DNA of 64,000 bases from Pseudarthrobacter sp. NIBRBAC000502770 (GTDB lineage: Bacteria > Actinomycetota > Actinomycetes > Actinomycetales > Micrococcaceae): NCBI RefSeq assembly GCF_006517815.1, contig NZ_CP041198.1, forward strand, positions 3,782,001 to 3,846,000, read 5' to 3'. Position 1 is the stretch's first letter, and each line of letters starts with the position of its first letter. The position numbers were made by a program, and so were the translations under genes. Positions 1 through 11,670 of the stretch are shown here, one piece after another. The notes beneath the pieces are model-generated. The model ran no database searches, was not told where the DNA came from, and saw only the letters and a list, made by a program, of their open reading frames with translations.

Positions 1-1093
1 CCTGATGGAGGCCATCGGCTACCTGGCCACGCTCAGTTCGCACCGGGTCAGTTCCGATGCGCCCCTGCTGAGGTTCGGCACGGAACGCGCGCTGGTCCGC
101 GCGCGCCTGGTCCGCGGCACGCAGACGACGGTCCTTGAACTGGAAATCAACGGCAGCCGGGCGAACCGCGGGCGTATCAACCGCAGTAATCCGGTGCGTG
201 CCCGTGACCTGGTGGGCATCTGCCAGACGGTACTCTTCGCTCCGGAAGATTTAGCGTTGGTCAAGGGAGATCCGTCCAACCGCCGCCGCTTCCTGGACGA
301 GCTGCTGGCGAGCCTCATCCCGCACCACGCGGCCACCCGCAGTGACTACGACCGGGTGCTGAAGCAGCGCAACGCCCTGCTCAAGTCCGCGCGGGCCGGA
401 AGGTTCACCTCCGCGCATGAATCCACGCTCGAGGTGTGGGACCAGCACATGGCCAGGGCCGGAGCGGAATTGCTGCACGCGCGGCTGGAGCTGGTGGAAA
501 GGCTGCGCCCACACCTCGCCCGTGCCTACGCCGAACTTACGGATGCGTCCAAGCCGGCGGACGCCACCTACCGGTCAACGCTGCAGAACCAGATGGACGA
601 CGACGGCGTTCCTGCCGGAAGTTCCCCGCGCGCCAAGCCGGGAGGTTCTTCAGACGGCCCCGACGATCTCCGCCTTCTCTCCGTGGACCAACTCACGGAA
701 CGCTACATCCAGGCATTCGCGGAATCCCGCAAGAAGGAACTGGAACGCGGCATCTCCCTGGTCGGCCCGCACCGTGACGATTTGGAACTGATGCTCGGGC
801 AAGCCCCCGCCAAGGGGTATGCCTCGCATGGTGAAACCTGGTCCATGTGCCTGTCCCTGCGCCTGGCCTCGTACTACGTCATGCTGGACGATGCCCGCAC
901 GGGCGGTTCCGCTCCCATCCTCATCCTTGACGACGTCTTTGCCGAACTCGACGTCCAGCGCAGGCGTAAACTGGCCGCAATAGTCTCCGGCGCGGAACAG
1001 GTCCTGGTGACCGCCGCCGTCGACGCCGATATTCCGGGAGAGCTGTCCGGACGGCGGGTGAAGGTAGTCCCGGGAGGTATCGATGAACAGTGA
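1..1093 (+). CDS. recF: DNA replication/repair protein RecF, 5' partial
   Basis: RecF is an ABC/SMC-like ATPase that binds ssDNA gaps and helps load RecA. The reading frame is open from the first bases, so the beginning (roughly 40 residues with the Walker A loop) lies outside the window; the first internal Met at base 5 is not the start. Visible family features are the RINRSNPVRARDLVG and VLFAPEDLALVKGDP stretches, the LVGPHRDDL block and the C-terminal signature/Walker B ending PILILDDVFAELD. A Ser/Gly/Asp-rich insertion (about residues 195-222 of the visible part) precedes the LVGPHRDD block, common in actinobacterial RecF. The end overlaps the next gene by 11 bases, so translation is probably coupled. 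Confidence 0.95.
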   Translation, partial: LMEAIGYLATLSSHRVSSDAPLLRFGTERALVRARLVRGTQTTVLELEINGSRANRGRINRSNPVRARDLVGICQTVLFAPEDLALVKGDPSNRRRFLDELLASLIPHHAATRSDYDRVLKQRNALLKSARAGRFTSAHESTLEVWDQHMARAGAELLHARLELVERLRPHLARAYAELTDASKPADATYRSTLQNQMDDDGVPAGSSPRAKPGGSSDGPDDLRLLSVDQLTERYIQAFAESRKKELERGISLVGPHRDDLELMLGQAPAKGYASHGETWSMCLSLRLASYYVMLDDARTGGSAPILILDDVFAELDVQRRRKLAAIVSGAEQVLVTAAVDADIPGELSGRRVKVVPGGIDEQ

Positions 1094-1637
1094 GCAGGGC
1101 GGCGGGCTGCAGCCCGGCCGGGAGCCTGACGACATCGATGCCCCGCAGGCTGCACTGAACCGGATGCGTGAAGCCGCGGCCGCACGCGGTGAAGTCCGCC
1201 GGAAAGTGGCGCGGCCTGGCGCACCGAAAACCAAGGGCAGTATCCGGGACACCCGCGGCTTCAGCCAGTTCCACGCCACCGGGCGGGATCCCCTGGGCCT
1301 GGGAAAGGTGGTTGGCCGGCTGGTGGCGGAGCGCGGCTGGACGTCACCTGTGGCCGTTGGTTCGGTCATGGCAGAGTGGGCAACCCTGGTGGGACCGGAA
1401 ATCTCCTCCCACTGCACTCCGGAGAGTTTTACCGACACCACCCTCCACGTGCGGTGTGATTCCACGGCGTGGGCCACCCAGCTTCGGCTCCTCAGCACCA
1501 GCCTGCTTGATAAGTTCCGCCGGGAACTGGGCGAAGGGGTGGTTACCAAAATCCAGGTCCTCGGACCGTCGGCACCAAGCTGGCGTAAGGGTGGACGCAG
1601 TGTCCAGGGCCGTGGTCCGCGGGACACTTACGGATAA
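1083..1637 (+). CDS. DciA-like DUF721 protein
   Basis: A 184-residue protein of the DUF721 family, whose members include DciA, the helicase operator that replaces DnaC/DnaI in most bacteria. The N-terminal 65 residues are basic and low complexity; the conserved part runs from the DPLGLGKVVGRLVAERGW segment through VAVGSVMAEWATLVGPEI and the LHVRCDSTAWATQLRLLS block, the hallmark of the family. ATG 1083 overlaps the recF stop, and the recF-DUF721-gyrB order is standard in Actinobacteria. Acting on DnaB is inferred from the family. The C-terminus after about residue 155 is basic (KGGRSVQGRGPRD) and could contact DNA. Confidence 0.88.
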   Translation: MNSEQGGGLQPGREPDDIDAPQAALNRMREAAAARGEVRRKVARPGAPKTKGSIRDTRGFSQFHATGRDPLGLGKVVGRLVAERGWTSPVAVGSVMAEWATLVGPEISSHCTPESFTDTTLHVRCDSTAWATQLRLLSTSLLDKFRRELGEGVVTKIQVLGPSAPSWRKGGRSVQGRGPRDTYG

Positions 1638-2012
1638 CCGGGGCGGCAACTCTTGAAACTGCGCGCAAGGGCGTGTAGGGCGCTGTAAGGACCATTGCGT
1701 GTATAGGCACCCGGAGGGCGTACCGCTGGGCCGCCCTAGGCGCGGCCAAGAGCCTCGCACAGCCATGTTCACCTGGGCTGAAGGCCCTGGAATGCGGGGA
1801 TATGAGCCGGTTCACGGTAGAATTGGTGCAGATAACTGGGCGCGGATGAAACGTTGACTTCAGTCCGTTCTCCGCGCGCTCTCCGCGTCCGGGGAACGGA
1901 GCACCACTGTCAGCAGGTCACCGGCGCCATAGGTTTGTGCCTGTTGGCGGGTGGCTTTCCCTGGGAGAGGCACCGGCCGGCCATCATCGAGAACAGAGGA
2001 GTCGCAGCGCCT
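1638..2012 (+). other. gyrB upstream region
   Basis: A 375-base gap between the DUF721 gene and the chosen gyrB start. It has no convincing gene. An open frame reaches upstream from gyrB to TTG 1854, but that extension lacks family similarity. A TAGAAT hexamer at 1818-1823 could be a -10 box; no good -35 is seen 16-18 bases upstream. The gap probably carries the gyrB promoter and leader. Confidence 0.4.
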
Positions 2013-4100
2013 GTGGCTAACGACAATACAGATATTCTGGCAGCAGATACAGCAGTCGAGGATGGCCGCACCCCTGACACCCCGGCTGCGGCCACAACGC
2101 CGAGGGAATACGGCGCCAGCGACATCACTGTCCTCGAGGGCCTCGAAGCTGTCCGCAAACGTCCGGGCATGTACATCGGATCCACCGGACCCCGTGGCCT
2201 CCATCACCTGGTGTACGAGGTGGTGGACAACTCCGTGGACGAGGCACTGGCCGGATACTGCAGCCACATCGAGATCGTCCTGCAGGCCGACGGCGGCGTC
2301 AAGGTAGTCGATGACGGCCGCGGTATCCCGGTGGATATGCACCCCACGGAACACAAGCCCACCGTCGAGGTGGTCATGACCATCCTGCACGCCGGCGGAA
2401 AATTTGGTGGGGGTGGATACGCTGTCTCCGGCGGCCTGCACGGCGTGGGCATCTCTGTGGTCAACGCCCTGTCCAGCCGCGTGGATACCGAAGTGCGCCG
2501 CCAGGGACACGTATGGCGGATGTCCTTTGCCGATGGTGGCAAGCCGCAGGGCAGCCTGGTCATGGGCGAAGAGACGGACGCTACCGGAACCACCCAGACG
2601 TTCTACCCGGATCCGGAGATCTTCGAGACCACCGAGTTCGATTTCGAGACGCTGCGCGCCCGCTTCCAGCAGATGGCTTTCCTGAACAAGGGCCTGCGTA
2701 TCACCCTCACGGATGAGCGCGCGCCGGCCGGGGACGATGCCGACGGCGACCTGGACCTTGACGACCTCAGCACCGAGGGCGAAGTCAGCGCAGAACACCG
2801 CACCGTGGTGTACCAGTACGACGAAGGCCTCCTGGACTACGTCCGGCACCTGAATTCGGGCAAGAAGGTGGAAGTGGTCCATGAGGACGTCATCGCCTTC
2901 GAAACCGAGGACAAGGACCGCAAGATCGCCCTGGAAATGGCCATGCAGTGGACCAGCGCCTATTCCGAAAGCGTCCACACCTACGCCAACACCATCAACA
3001 CCCATGAGGGTGGCACGCACGAAGAAGGCTTCCGCGCTGCCATGACCTCCCTGGTCAACCGCTATGCCCGGGAAAAAGGCATTATCAAGGAAAAGGACGA
3101 CAACCTCACGGGCGACGACATCCGTGAAGGCCTCACTGCCGTCATTTCAGTCAAGTTGGCTGAACCGCAGTTCGAGGGCCAGACCAAGACCAAGCTCGGC
3201 AACTCAGAGGTCAAAGGCTTCGTCCAGCGCGTGGTCACCGACGGCCTGGGCGACTGGCTCGAGCGCAACCCCGGCCCCGCCCGTGACGTGATCCGCAAGG
3301 CGATCTCCGCCGCGCAGGCCAGGATGGCGGCGCGCAAGGCCCGCGACAACGCACGGCGCAAGAGCCCCCTGGAGTCTTTTGGCATGCCCGGCAAGCTGTC
3401 GGACTGCTCCTCCAAAGACCCGGAAAAGTGCGAGGTCTACATCGTGGAGGGTGACTCGGCCGGTGGTTCCGCCAAGCGCGGCCGCAACCCCGAGACCCAG
3501 GCCATCCTTCCGCTGCGCGGCAAGATCCTGAACGTGGAGCGTGCCCGCCTGGACAAGGCCCTGGGCAACGCCGAAGTCCAGTCCATGATCACCGCATTCG
3601 GCACCGGCATCGGTGAGGACTTCGACCTCGCCAAGCTGCGCTACCACAAGATTGTGCTCATGGCAGATGCCGACGTGGACGGCCAGCACATCACCACGCT
3701 GCTGATGACCCTGCTTTTCCGGTACATGCGGCCCCTCATCGAGAACGGCTACGTGTACCTGGCCCAGCCGCCGCTGTACCGGATCAAGTGGTCCAATGCC
3801 CCGCACGACTACGTGTACAGCGACCGGGAACGCGACGCCAAACTCGTGGCAGGACAGGCAGCCGGACGCCGTATTCCCAAGGACAACGGCATCCAGCGCT
3901 ACAAGGGCCTCGGCGAGATGGACTACACCGAACTGTGGGACACCACCATGGACCCCGACCACCGCACCCTGCTGCAGGTAACCATGGACGACGCCCTGGC
4001 CGCCGACCAAATCTTCTCCGTCCTCATGGGTGAAGACGTGGAATCCCGACGCAACTTCATCCAGCAGAACGCCAAGGACGTCAGGTTCCTGGACATCTAA
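2013..4100 (+). CDS. gyrB: DNA gyrase subunit B
   Basis: ATPase subunit of DNA gyrase, which introduces negative supercoils as an A2B2 complex. I chose GTG 2013 ([13 protein letters not shown]), 12 bases after an AGAGGAG ribosome site, giving 695 residues; the frame is open back to TTG 1854, but the extra 53 residues look like untranslated leader. The GHKL ATPase shows the [30 protein letters not shown] and GGLHGVG motifs. The TOPRIM domain has EGDSAGGSA (Glu479) and ADADVDGQH (Asp552, Asp554, Asp556) for Mg2+ binding. The C-terminus ends [10 protein letters not shown], as usual. gyrA follows after 55 bases. Confidence 0.97.
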   Translation: MANDNTDILAADTAVEDGRTPDTPAAATTPREYGASDITVLEGLEAVRKRPGMYIGSTGPRGLHHLVYEVVDNSVDEALAGYCSHIEIVLQADGGVKVVDDGRGIPVDMHPTEHKPTVEVVMTILHAGGKFGGGGYAVSGGLHGVGISVVNALSSRVDTEVRRQGHVWRMSFADGGKPQGSLVMGEETDATGTTQTFYPDPEIFETTEFDFETLRARFQQMAFLNKGLRITLTDERAPAGDDADGDLDLDDLSTEGEVSAEHRTVVYQYDEGLLDYVRHLNSGKKVEVVHEDVIAFETEDKDRKIALEMAMQWTSAYSESVHTYANTINTHEGGTHEEGFRAAMTSLVNRYAREKGIIKEKDDNLTGDDIREGLTAVISVKLAEPQFEGQTKTKLGNSEVKGFVQRVVTDGLGDWLERNPGPARDVIRKAISAAQARMAARKARDNARRKSPLESFGMPGKLSDCSSKDPEKCEVYIVEGDSAGGSAKRGRNPETQAILPLRGKILNVERARLDKALGNAEVQSMITAFGTGIGEDFDLAKLRYHKIVLMADADVDGQHITTLLMTLLFRYMRPLIENGYVYLAQPPLYRIKWSNAPHDYVYSDRERDAKLVAGQAAGRRIPKDNGIQRYKGLGEMDYTELWDTTMDPDHRTLLQVTMDDALAADQIFSVLMGEDVESRRNFIQQNAKDVRFLDI

Positions 4101-4155
4101 GGACTCGCTCCAAAGTATTCGGAACCAGACATATACCTGAAACGGAAAATAACTA

Positions 4156-6826
<2,671 letters not shown>

Positions 6827-6834
<8 letters not shown>

Positions 6835-7498
6835 TTCCGACTCATTTCCCAAGCCGAACAGTACTGTTCCCGACGGGAACCGGCCTTCCGCGGCACCCCG
6901 CGTGAACGCCCCCGTTCGTCCGCAACAGCGCCCCTCGGCGCCCGCCGGCGCGCCAGGCCAGCGGCCTGCCGTCCCGGGCCAGCGTCCCCAGCAGGGAGAC
7001 CGCCCCGCACAGCCGGGCCAACGCCCCTTCCAGGGCCAGCCCGGCCAGCGCCCGGCACAAACAGGCCAGCGCCCTGCGCAGGGAGCCTCCGGCCAGGGAA
7101 CACCTGGCCTGGTGAAGCCCGCTCCGAAGGCAAAGGTCCGCCGGGCCAGGCTGCTGATCAGCAAAGTGGACCCGTGGTCCGTGCTGAAAATGGCGTTCCT
7201 GCTGTCCGTGGCACTGGGCATCGTCACCGTGGTGGCCGCCATCGTCCTGTGGACCGTCCTGGACCTGACCGGGATCTTTGACCAGGTGGACAGCCTCCTC
7301 GGCACCCTGGCGGGCGCTGAAAGCGGCGGCTTCGAACTGAAGAAGGTTGCTTCGCTGGGCCAGGTGGCATCATTCGCCACCATCATTGCCGTGGTCAACG
7401 TCGTCCTGCTGACGGCGCTCTCCATGCTTTCCGCTGTCCTGTACAACATTTCCGCCACCCTGGTGGGCGGCATCGGCGTGACCCTCACCGACGATTAG
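6827..7498 (+). CDS. DUF3566 transmembrane protein
   Basis: A 223-residue membrane protein of the actinobacterial DUF3566 family found directly after gyrA (Rv0007 type). The first 100 residues are Pro/Gln/Arg-rich with repeated GQRP motifs and are probably disordered in the cytoplasm. The conserved part begins at [20 protein letters not shown] and holds two membrane segments (about 121-143 and 186-210), ending [25 protein letters not shown] 6827 overlaps the gyrA stop and has GGAGG eight bases upstream. The role is unknown; position suggests a link to envelope or division physiology. The gene ends the gyrase operon, just before two strong hairpins. Confidence 0.88.
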
Positions 7499-7502
7499 GA
7501 CA

Positions 7503-7552
7503 CCATTCCACCGGCTCCACGCCGGTGGAATGGCCCGATTTGAGATCGGGCC
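7503..7552 (+). terminator. Tandem hairpins after the gyrA operon
   Basis: Two perfect hairpins follow the DUF3566 stop: a 13-bp stem (7503-7515 with 7521-7533, 5-base loop), then an 8-bp GGCCCGAT/ATCGGGCC stem (7532-7539 with 7545-7552). They share two bases, so they exclude each other in part. There is no T tract, typical of actinobacterial terminators. Confidence 0.6.
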
Positions 7553-7595
7553 GGGGTGTGCTGTAAAGTCATGTCTCGGCCCGATGAGGGATTGA

Positions 7596-7669
7596 GGGCG
7601 TATAGCTCAGGCGGTTAGAGCGCTTCGCTGATAACGAAGAGGTCCCAGGTTCAAGTCCTGGTACGCCCA
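7596..7669 (+). tRNA. tRNA-Ile (GAT)
   Basis: A 74-base cloverleaf with acceptor GGGCGTA/TACGCCC, D arm GCTC/GAGC, anticodon stem CTTCG/CGAAG and T arm CCAGG-TTCAAGT-CCTGG. The loop CTGATAA puts the GAT anticodon at 7630-7632, reading Ile codons. Discriminator A is at 7669; CCA is not encoded. tRNA-Ile after gyrA is conserved in Actinobacteria. Confidence 0.97.
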
Positions 7670-7740
7670 CGGAACCTGTGCAGGTTTCAAACGGAGGTAT
7701 GGTGCGGATCCGTCCGGTACCTTGCCGGATTGGGGAGCAT

Positions 7741-7857
7741 GTGAAGAAGTTGCTTGTACTGGCAGCCGCAATCGCAGGCTTCCTGGTTTACCGGAAAGCA
7801 CAGGAATCCGAAGCCCGGAAAACGGTCTGGAGCAAGTCAACCGACACGGTGGACTAG
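7741..7857 (+). CDS. DLW-39 family small membrane protein
   Basis: A 38-residue protein starting at GTG 7741, with GGGGAG 3 bases upstream. It begins VKKLLVLAAAIAGFLVYRKAQ, a single short membrane anchor, followed by a charged tail ending KTVWSKSTDTVD. Length, layout and position between tRNA-Ile and tRNA-Ala match the actinobacterial DLW-39 family, named for a conserved Asp-Leu-Trp and the 39-residue length; the exact DLW triplet is here TVW. Function is unknown. It is too short for most gene finders. Confidence 0.78.
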   Translation: MKKLLVLAAAIAGFLVYRKAQESEARKTVWSKSTDTVD

Positions 7858-7929
7858 CCCGGCCGCCCACCCCGGGAGCCGGTCAGAGGCTCCCTGGTTC
7901 TAGGGTATGATTGACGGGTTGCTTCTTAT

Positions 7930-8005
7930 GGGGGCATGGCGCAATTGGTAGCGCACCTGCTTTGCAAGCAGGGGGTTCGGGGTTCGAGTCCCCGTGCCTC
8001 CACCA
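7930..8005 (+). tRNA. tRNA-Ala (TGC), CCA encoded
   Basis: Cloverleaf with acceptor GGGGGCA/TGCCTCC (one G-T pair), D arm GCGC/GCGC, anticodon stem CCTGC/GCAGG and T arm CGGGG-TTCGAGT-CCCCG. The loop TTTGCAA gives anticodon TGC at 7963-7965. Discriminator A8002 is followed by an encoded CCA (8003-8005). Confidence 0.97.
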
Positions 8006-8010
8006 TAGGA

Positions 8011-8047
8011 AAGTCCCGGTCAGCGGAAACGCCGGCCGGGACTTTTT
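8011..8047 (+). terminator. Rho-independent terminator after tRNA-Ala
   Basis: A 9-bp perfect stem AAGTCCCGG (8011-8019) with CCGGGACTT (8036-8044), extended on the 3' side by a run of five T (8043-8047). Five bases after the CCA end. Confidence 0.85.
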
Positions 8048-8087
8048 GCTTTCCATCTGCGCAAGGAACCAGCACCAGGGGGCTGCA

Positions 8088-9044
8088 TTGAACTTCTTAT
8101 TCGCGGCCCTGGGGGTCCTGGGCGTTGCATCCTCCGGACCGCTGATAGCCGCCACGCTTGGTGCCACCAGCGTCAGCGCGCTTGCCATCGCCTTCTGGCG
8201 CAATGCCATCGGTGCCGTTGTCATGGCAACTCCCACCCTTGTCCGGGAACCCGGCCAGTTCCGCAGGATCAGCGGCCGGGAGTTCCGCTGGTCCATGCTG
8301 GCCGCCATTGCGCTTGCCTTGCACTTCGCCTGCTTCATCACCTCCCTTCAGCTCACGTCCGTAGCAGCTGCCACAGCCCTCGTGTGCCTGCAGTCAGCCT
8401 GGATTGCCGTCTTCCAGCTCTTCCGGGGCATCCGCCACCGGTGGCAGGTCCTGGCAGGGCTGGGGATTGCTTTTGGCGGAGTCCTTGCCATCACCGGGTT
8501 TGATATGGGCTCCTCTCCGCAGGCCGTTACGGGGGACCTGTTGGCCATGGCCGGTGGAGCGCTGGCCGGCCTATATACGCTCGCCGGCGGTAAGGCCCGG
8601 CAAAGTATGACCACCGGGACCTATACAACGCTCTGCTACGGGATGTGCGCCGTCCTCGTGGCAGTAATGGCGCTGCTCTGGGGGCAACCCCTGGCCGGGT
8701 TCGAGCCGGCCGGGTGGCTCGGCATCGCGGCCATCACCGTCTGTGCCCAGTTGGTGGGCCATACGGCCTTCAACCACCTGCTGGCCACCATGAGTCCCCT
8801 CATTGTCTCCATGATCATCCTGCTGGAAATCCCCGGCGCAGCGCTGCTGGCCGCCGTCTTCCTGCACGAGACCCTGCCGGCGGGCACCTACGCCGGGCTG
8901 GGCCTCATCCTGGCGGGACTCGCCGTCGTGGTGCTGGGCCAAAGGAGTGGCCGGGGCCGAGGGAACGCCACGCGCAGGGGCCGCAGAACCGATCCCCAGG
9001 AGGAACCGCCGTCGGAATACCTCGCCGGGCTGGGGACCGACTAG
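8088..9044 (+). CDS. EamA/DMT-family transporter
   Basis: A 318-residue integral membrane protein of the drug/metabolite transporter superfamily with two EamA repeats and about ten membrane segments. The N-terminal repeat starts LFAALGVLGVASSGPLIAATLG; the second contains AGLYTLAGGKAR and LVGHTAFNHLLATMSPLIVSMIILLEIPGAALLAAVFLHE, a well conserved DMT stretch. TTG 8088 is chosen because it has CAGGGGG upstream and begins the hydrophobic domain; the open frame upstream runs into tRNA-Ala. The last 35 residues are a charged tail. Substrate (amino acid, nucleotide or drug efflux) cannot be told from sequence. Confidence 0.87.
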   Translation: MNFLFAALGVLGVASSGPLIAATLGATSVSALAIAFWRNAIGAVVMATPTLVREPGQFRRISGREFRWSMLAAIALALHFACFITSLQLTSVAAATALVCLQSAWIAVFQLFRGIRHRWQVLAGLGIAFGGVLAITGFDMGSSPQAVTGDLLAMAGGALAGLYTLAGGKARQSMTTGTYTTLCYGMCAVLVAVMALLWGQPLAGFEPAGWLGIAAITVCAQLVGHTAFNHLLATMSPLIVSMIILLEIPGAALLAAVFLHETLPAGTYAGLGLILAGLAVVVLGQRSGRGRGNATRRGRRTDPQEEPPSEYLAGLGTD

Positions 9045-9047
9045 GCG

Positions 9048-9926
9048 CTACTGGCCGCCGCGCCGGACCGGCTGGGCCGTATTGACGGTGTGGATGGCCC
9101 TGAGGAGCTTGGCCGGGAAATACACCGAGAAGAACACCACCATGGGGGCCTTCAGCGCCATCTTCCTGACGTTGTGCGCCTTGTAGGTCCGGTCGAACCG
9201 GGTGACGTAGTAGCGGTAATCCCGGGGTGAATCCTCAAGCCTCCGGGCAGACATTCCGGACACCATCTGCGGCCAATAACGGACAGGCAGCTCGTGGTCG
9301 GCCAGGTGCAGGGACAAATCGATGTCCTCGTGCATCTCATCCTTCTCGTCCCGGCAGGTTTCGGAACGGATGATCTCCCAGGCGCCGGCCCGCAGGGCCA
9401 TGTTGGAGCCGAACAGGAAATGGTACTGGTGCTTGGCCAGCTTAAGCATGAGCTGGCGCATTTTGTCATCCGCCTTGAGTCCAAAGCGGCGCATTGGCAT
9501 GTCGTAGTAGACCACGGGGCCGGTTGCGGCCTGGACCGACTGGTCCGCGAAGGCCTTCTGCACCTGCTCAACCCAGTCGGGTTCCACAATGGAGTCGGCG
9601 TCGATCCGGCCCAGGATGTCACCGGTGGCACTGTCCAGCCCGAAGTTCCTGGTGGGGATGAGTCCCTGCTCGCGGTCCTGGCTCAGGAGGATGATGGGGC
9701 TTTCCGGATACTCGAGCTGCATCTGGCGGACAATGTCAGCGGTCCGGTCCTTCGAAAGGTTGTCCACCACGATGATCTCGTGGGCGGGAACAGACTGGTA
9801 GATGGCAGCTATCAGGCACTGCCTGATCACGTTCTCCTCGTTGTACGCCGGGATGACGATTGACACGCGGAGCTGTACGGCTGCGTCGTTCACGGCATCC
9901 CCAGAGGATCGATTGGCTGACATCAC
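9048..9926 (-). CDS. Family 2 glycosyltransferase
   Basis: A 292-residue cytoplasmic GT2 (GT-A fold) enzyme that would transfer a sugar from a nucleotide-sugar donor. It starts with the VSIVIPAYNEENVI nucleotide-binding strand, has VVDNLSKDRT (about 53-62) and the metal-binding DxD in GRIDADS (Asp109/Asp111). The GSNMALR and EDIDLSLHL segments are the acceptor and catalytic-base regions. A hydrophobic stretch near the C-terminus (APMVVFFSVYFPAKLL) may bind the membrane. Translation may start at GTG 9926 or the adjacent ATG 9923. It stands alone, so the glycan it makes is unknown; it converges with the EamA gene 3 bases away. Confidence 0.85.
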   Translation of the reverse strand: MMSANRSSGDAVNDAAVQLRVSIVIPAYNEENVIRQCLIAAIYQSVPAHEIIVVDNLSKDRTADIVRQMQLEYPESPIILLSQDREQGLIPTRNFGLDSATGDILGRIDADSIVEPDWVEQVQKAFADQSVQAATGPVVYYDMPMRRFGLKADDKMRQLMLKLAKHQYHFLFGSNMALRAGAWEIIRSETCRDEKDEMHEDIDLSLHLADHELPVRYWPQMVSGMSARRLEDSPRDYRYYVTRFDRTYKAHNVRKMALKAPMVVFFSVYFPAKLLRAIHTVNTAQPVRRGGQ

Positions 9927-9972
9927 TTCAAATCTAGCATCCGGGATAGATGCCCCCGCGGACGGGAAAGGT

Positions 9973-10012
9973 CACAAAAGGGGGCCCCGCCGTGGAACGG
10001 AGCCCCCTTGTG
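9973..10012 (-). terminator. Terminator of the 11-mer repeat protein gene
   Basis: Hairpin with AAGGGGGC (9978-9985) pairing GCCCCCTT (10002-10009), extendable to CACA/TGTG with one bulge. On the minus strand the stem is followed by TTTTGTG. It lies 14 bases after the stop of the gene at 10026. Confidence 0.7.
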
Positions 10013-10025
10013 TGTATGGCGGAAA

Positions 10026-10961
10026 TCAGGCCTGGCTGTTGCCCTTGCCCTCATCGGCGACCGTCTTGGCGCCGCCTTCGGTGTCATCGGCAACATGCTT
10101 GGCCTTGTCGGCGGCATCCTCTGACTTATCAGCCACAGTCTCAGCTGCGTCACCGGCCTTGTCCGCTGCAGCACCGGCTGCGGCTTCGGACGTGCCCTTG
10201 CCGGCGGTGCCGGCAGTGGTTGCCTTGACGTCGCTGACGGTGGTGGCCGGGACGGGTGCCGGGGTCGGGGTGACCGGCGACGGAGTCTTCCAGGGGTCCT
10301 CGACCGGCTTGGATGCCTTCCACGCGGCGACGCCGGCTGCGACGGCAGCAGCCACCACGCCGAAGACGAGCCAGCCGCGCTTCTTCGGCTTCTCCGGCTG
10401 GGCAAGCTTCACGTCCACTGCGCGGCTGGCTCCTGCTGCGGCCGCCTTCAGCTGCGTGCCGGTGGCCTGTGCCTGCTCCTGGAGGGCGTGGATGATTCCC
10501 ACGTCCCCGAGCTTCTGCGCAACGGCGTCAACACGGGCCGGGGTGTTTTCCAGGGTGCGGTGGACAGCTCCGGAGGCCACGCCAATCTGGTCGGAGAGCT
10601 TGGGCAGGTAATCCACCACCACCCGGTCGCGGGCATTCAGGACAACTGGCGTGGCCTTGTCCAGGGCCTCATGCAGCTTGGGCGATGCGCCTTCCACTAC
10701 GTCGTTGATCTTGGGAGCCAGGTGGGCCAGTCCGTCCTGGATCCGGGGAGTCACGGTGGCCACGCCGTCGGCCAGGCTGTGGGCCGCCGTCTTCAGGCCT
10801 TCCTGGATCTTGGGAGATGCGGTATCCAGGCTCTGCTGGAGGCGGGGAACAGCCCAGTCCACGGCAGCTTCCACCCGGGGGGCCGCCCAATCCTTGGCGT
10901 TTTCCACCGCACTGGTGACCGACTGCTCAAGGTCACGGGCAATACGATCCGATTTCTTCAC
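10026..10961 (-). CDS. Membrane-anchored protein with 11-residue Pro-Arg/Lys repeats
   Basis: A 311-residue protein of no recognised family. The N-terminal half is an amphipathic helix-like region in which a Pro followed mostly by Arg or Lys recurs every 11 residues: positions 28, 39, 50, 72, 83, 94 and 105. Such 11-residue periodicity is typical of lipid-surface helices (LEA group 3, synuclein, apolipoprotein types). One membrane segment lies at about 195-213 (WLVFGVVAAAVAAGVAAW), preceded by KPKKR. The rest is Pro/Thr-rich then an Ala/Asp/Lys tail (AADKAGDAAETVADKSEDAAD). Placement of the repeats in the cytoplasm and membrane binding are inferences. It is divergent from ppiA and ends at a clear terminator. 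Confidence 0.7.
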   Translation of the reverse strand: MKKSDRIARDLEQSVTSAVENAKDWAAPRVEAAVDWAVPRLQQSLDTASPKIQEGLKTAAHSLADGVATVTPRIQDGLAHLAPKINDVVEGASPKLHEALDKATPVVLNARDRVVVDYLPKLSDQIGVASGAVHRTLENTPARVDAVAQKLGDVGIIHALQEQAQATGTQLKAAAAGASRAVDVKLAQPEKPKKRGWLVFGVVAAAVAAGVAAWKASKPVEDPWKTPSPVTPTPAPVPATTVSDVKATTAGTAGKGTSEAAAGAAADKAGDAAETVADKSEDAADKAKHVADDTEGGAKTVADEGKGNSQA

Positions 10962-11115
10962 AACTACCTCCCGATTAATTTGACGGTTCTGTCGCTAGCC
11001 TACGTGTCCAGATCACCACGGGCTATTCACTCTGCGGATTTTAGGGCGATTTCACCCAGCGCGGAACTGCCCCCGCGGCCATGGCTGCCCCGAACCGGCA
11101 TGGGAGAATCGACCT

Positions 11116-11661
11116 ATGACTGCAATCGCAACCGCAAAAGCAACCATCCACACCAGCCTCGGCGACATCGTGGTTAACCTCTTCGGCAACCACGCGCCCA
11201 AGACGGTCAAGAACTTCGTGGGCCTTTCCACCGGCGAGCAGGCCTGGACCCACCCGGAAACCGGCGAGGACAAGACCGGCACGCCGCTTTACAACGGAAC
11301 CATCTTCCACCGCATCATCAAGGACTTCATGATCCAGGCCGGCGATCCCCTGGGCCGTGGAACCGGTGGTCCGGGCTACCGTTTTGACGACGAGATCCAC
11401 CCCGAGCTGAGCTTCAACCAGCCCTACAAGCTGGCCATGGCCAACGCCGGCATCCAGATGGGCAAGGGCACCAACGGTTCACAGTTCTTCATCACCACCA
11501 TTCCCACGGACTGGCTCCAGGGCAAGCACACCATCTTTGGTGAAGTTGCCGACGAGGAATCCAAGAAGGTTGTCGACGCCATCGAGGGTGTCCGCACCGG
11601 CATGGGCGACCGCCCGGTTGAGGACGTCACCATCAACAGCATCGACATCGAACAGCTGTAA
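11116..11661 (+). CDS. ppiA: Peptidyl-prolyl cis-trans isomerase, cyclophilin type
   Basis: A 181-residue cytoplasmic cyclophilin that catalyses proline isomerisation during folding. Conserved active-site segments are GTIFHRIIKDFMIQAGD (Arg and Phe of the catalytic pocket), GYRFDDE, LAMANAG, NGSQFFIT and WLQGKHTIFGEV. No signal peptide is present. ATG 11116 has GGGAGAA upstream. The length and gene neighbourhood (next to a rhomboid and near gyrA) match mycobacterial PpiA. Translation of the rhomboid gene begins 9 bases later, suggesting cotranscription. Confidence 0.95.
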   Translation: MTAIATAKATIHTSLGDIVVNLFGNHAPKTVKNFVGLSTGEQAWTHPETGEDKTGTPLYNGTIFHRIIKDFMIQAGDPLGRGTGGPGYRFDDEIHPELSFNQPYKLAMANAGIQMGKGTNGSQFFITTIPTDWLQGKHTIFGEVADEESKKVVDAIEGVRTGMGDRPVEDVTINSIDIEQL

Positions 11662-11670
11662 CGCGGCACC

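Noticed and set aside
1854..2012. gyrB starting at TTG 1854
   Set aside because: The extra 53 residues are unlike gyrase N-termini, and GTG 2013 has a better ribosome site.
7911..8087. Upstream extension of the EamA transporter ORF
   Set aside because: It runs through tRNA-Ala and the terminator.
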